Assembly: GCA_021816165.1 (NCBI GenBank)
Contig: JAKAYZ010000180.1
Coordinates: 1 to 5,924 of the forward strand
DNA from: Planctomycetota bacterium
GTDB taxonomy: Bacteria > Planctomycetota > Phycisphaerae > WQYP01
Direction: 5' to 3'
Length of the DNA stretch: 5,924 bases
The first letter of the stretch is position 1. Each line of letters begins with the position of its first letter. Position numbers and translations under genes: made by a program. This document shows, piece by piece, positions 5,740-5,924 of this stretch. The notes beneath the pieces are model-generated. The model made no database searches. It was given only the letters and a program-made list of their open reading frames with translations, and was not told where the DNA came from.

Positions 5740-5924
5740 ATGTCGCGGGTGTCCAAAAAACTTTCTGTTCTCGATCGGTTTCTGACGCTGTGGATTTGCG
5801 CCGCCATGGCGGTGGGCATTGGTGTGGGGTATTTATGGACGGGCTTGCCGCGGGTGATGGCCCATTTTGAATTCGGCACCACGAATATGCTTCTGGCGGC
5901 CGGCCTGATTTTGATGATGTATCC
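5740..5924 (+). CDS. acr3: Acr3-family arsenite efflux permease, 3' end missing
   Basis: The first 61 residues of a membrane protein that runs off the window. The N-terminus KKLSVLDRFLTLWICAAMAV, continuing GIGVGYLW, and the later GTTNMLLAAGLILMMYP closely follow the start of Acr3 (BART superfamily) permeases, which export arsenite and usually have about 350-400 aa and ten membrane segments. The first segment covers roughly residues 15-34 and the second begins near residue 47. The ATG has AGGAG at 5728-5732, seven bases upstream. It is the efflux partner of ArsA, 25 bases upstream. The essential Cys in the fourth membrane segment lies outside the window. It does not look like ArsB, which is a different family. 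Confidence 0.9.
   Translation, partial: MSRVSKKLSVLDRFLTLWICAAMAVGIGVGYLWTGLPRVMAHFEFGTTNMLLAAGLILMMY

Overview
The window holds two unrelated parts: the tail of a carbohydrate-metabolism gene pair and, after about 400 bases without an intact gene, most of an arsenic-resistance operon, all on the + strand. The DNA is fairly GC-rich. A Gfo/Idh/MocA oxidoreductase beside a TIM-barrel sugar phosphate isomerase/epimerase, and an IstA-like fragment of the 'GWSxRRIxRELG' type, are common in Planctomycetota and also in Verrucomicrobiota. That placement is an inference from gene content and was not tested by any search.

Bases 1-1723: the C-terminal part of a Gfo/Idh/MocA-family dehydrogenase, cut by the window edge, is followed after 47 bases by a complete 273-aa sugar phosphate isomerase/epimerase with its four metal ligands. 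The two probably form the end of a sugar or polyol catabolic operon.

Bases 1724-2129: no intact gene. The stretch holds a weak stem-loop after the isomerase gene, a decayed N-terminal fragment of an IS21-type transposase (istA), and then a strong promoter-like sequence (TTGACT-N18-TATAAT). Two inverted repeats lie immediately downstream of the -10 box and are good operator candidates for the ArsR encoded next.

Bases 2130-5924: arsR, arsC, arsD, a carboxymuconolactone decarboxylase/AhpD-like gene, arsA and the start of acr3, closely spaced or overlapping, each with a recognisable ribosome binding site. The system they imply is as follows. ArsR senses As(III)/Sb(III) and represses the promoter. 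ArsC, of the low-molecular-weight phosphatase fold with the thioredoxin-coupled cysteine triad, reduces arsenate to arsenite. ArsD carries As(III) to the ArsA ATPase. ArsA would energise export through the Acr3 permease, of which only the first 61 residues lie in the window.

The least explained member is the CMD-like protein between arsD and arsA. It keeps the helical core but has only one cysteine and lacks the other residues of the AhpD catalytic set, so its role in arsenic handling is open. ArsR and ArsD also have extra C-terminal cysteines worth checking as metalloid ligands. I found no RNA gene, CRISPR array or complete mobile element.
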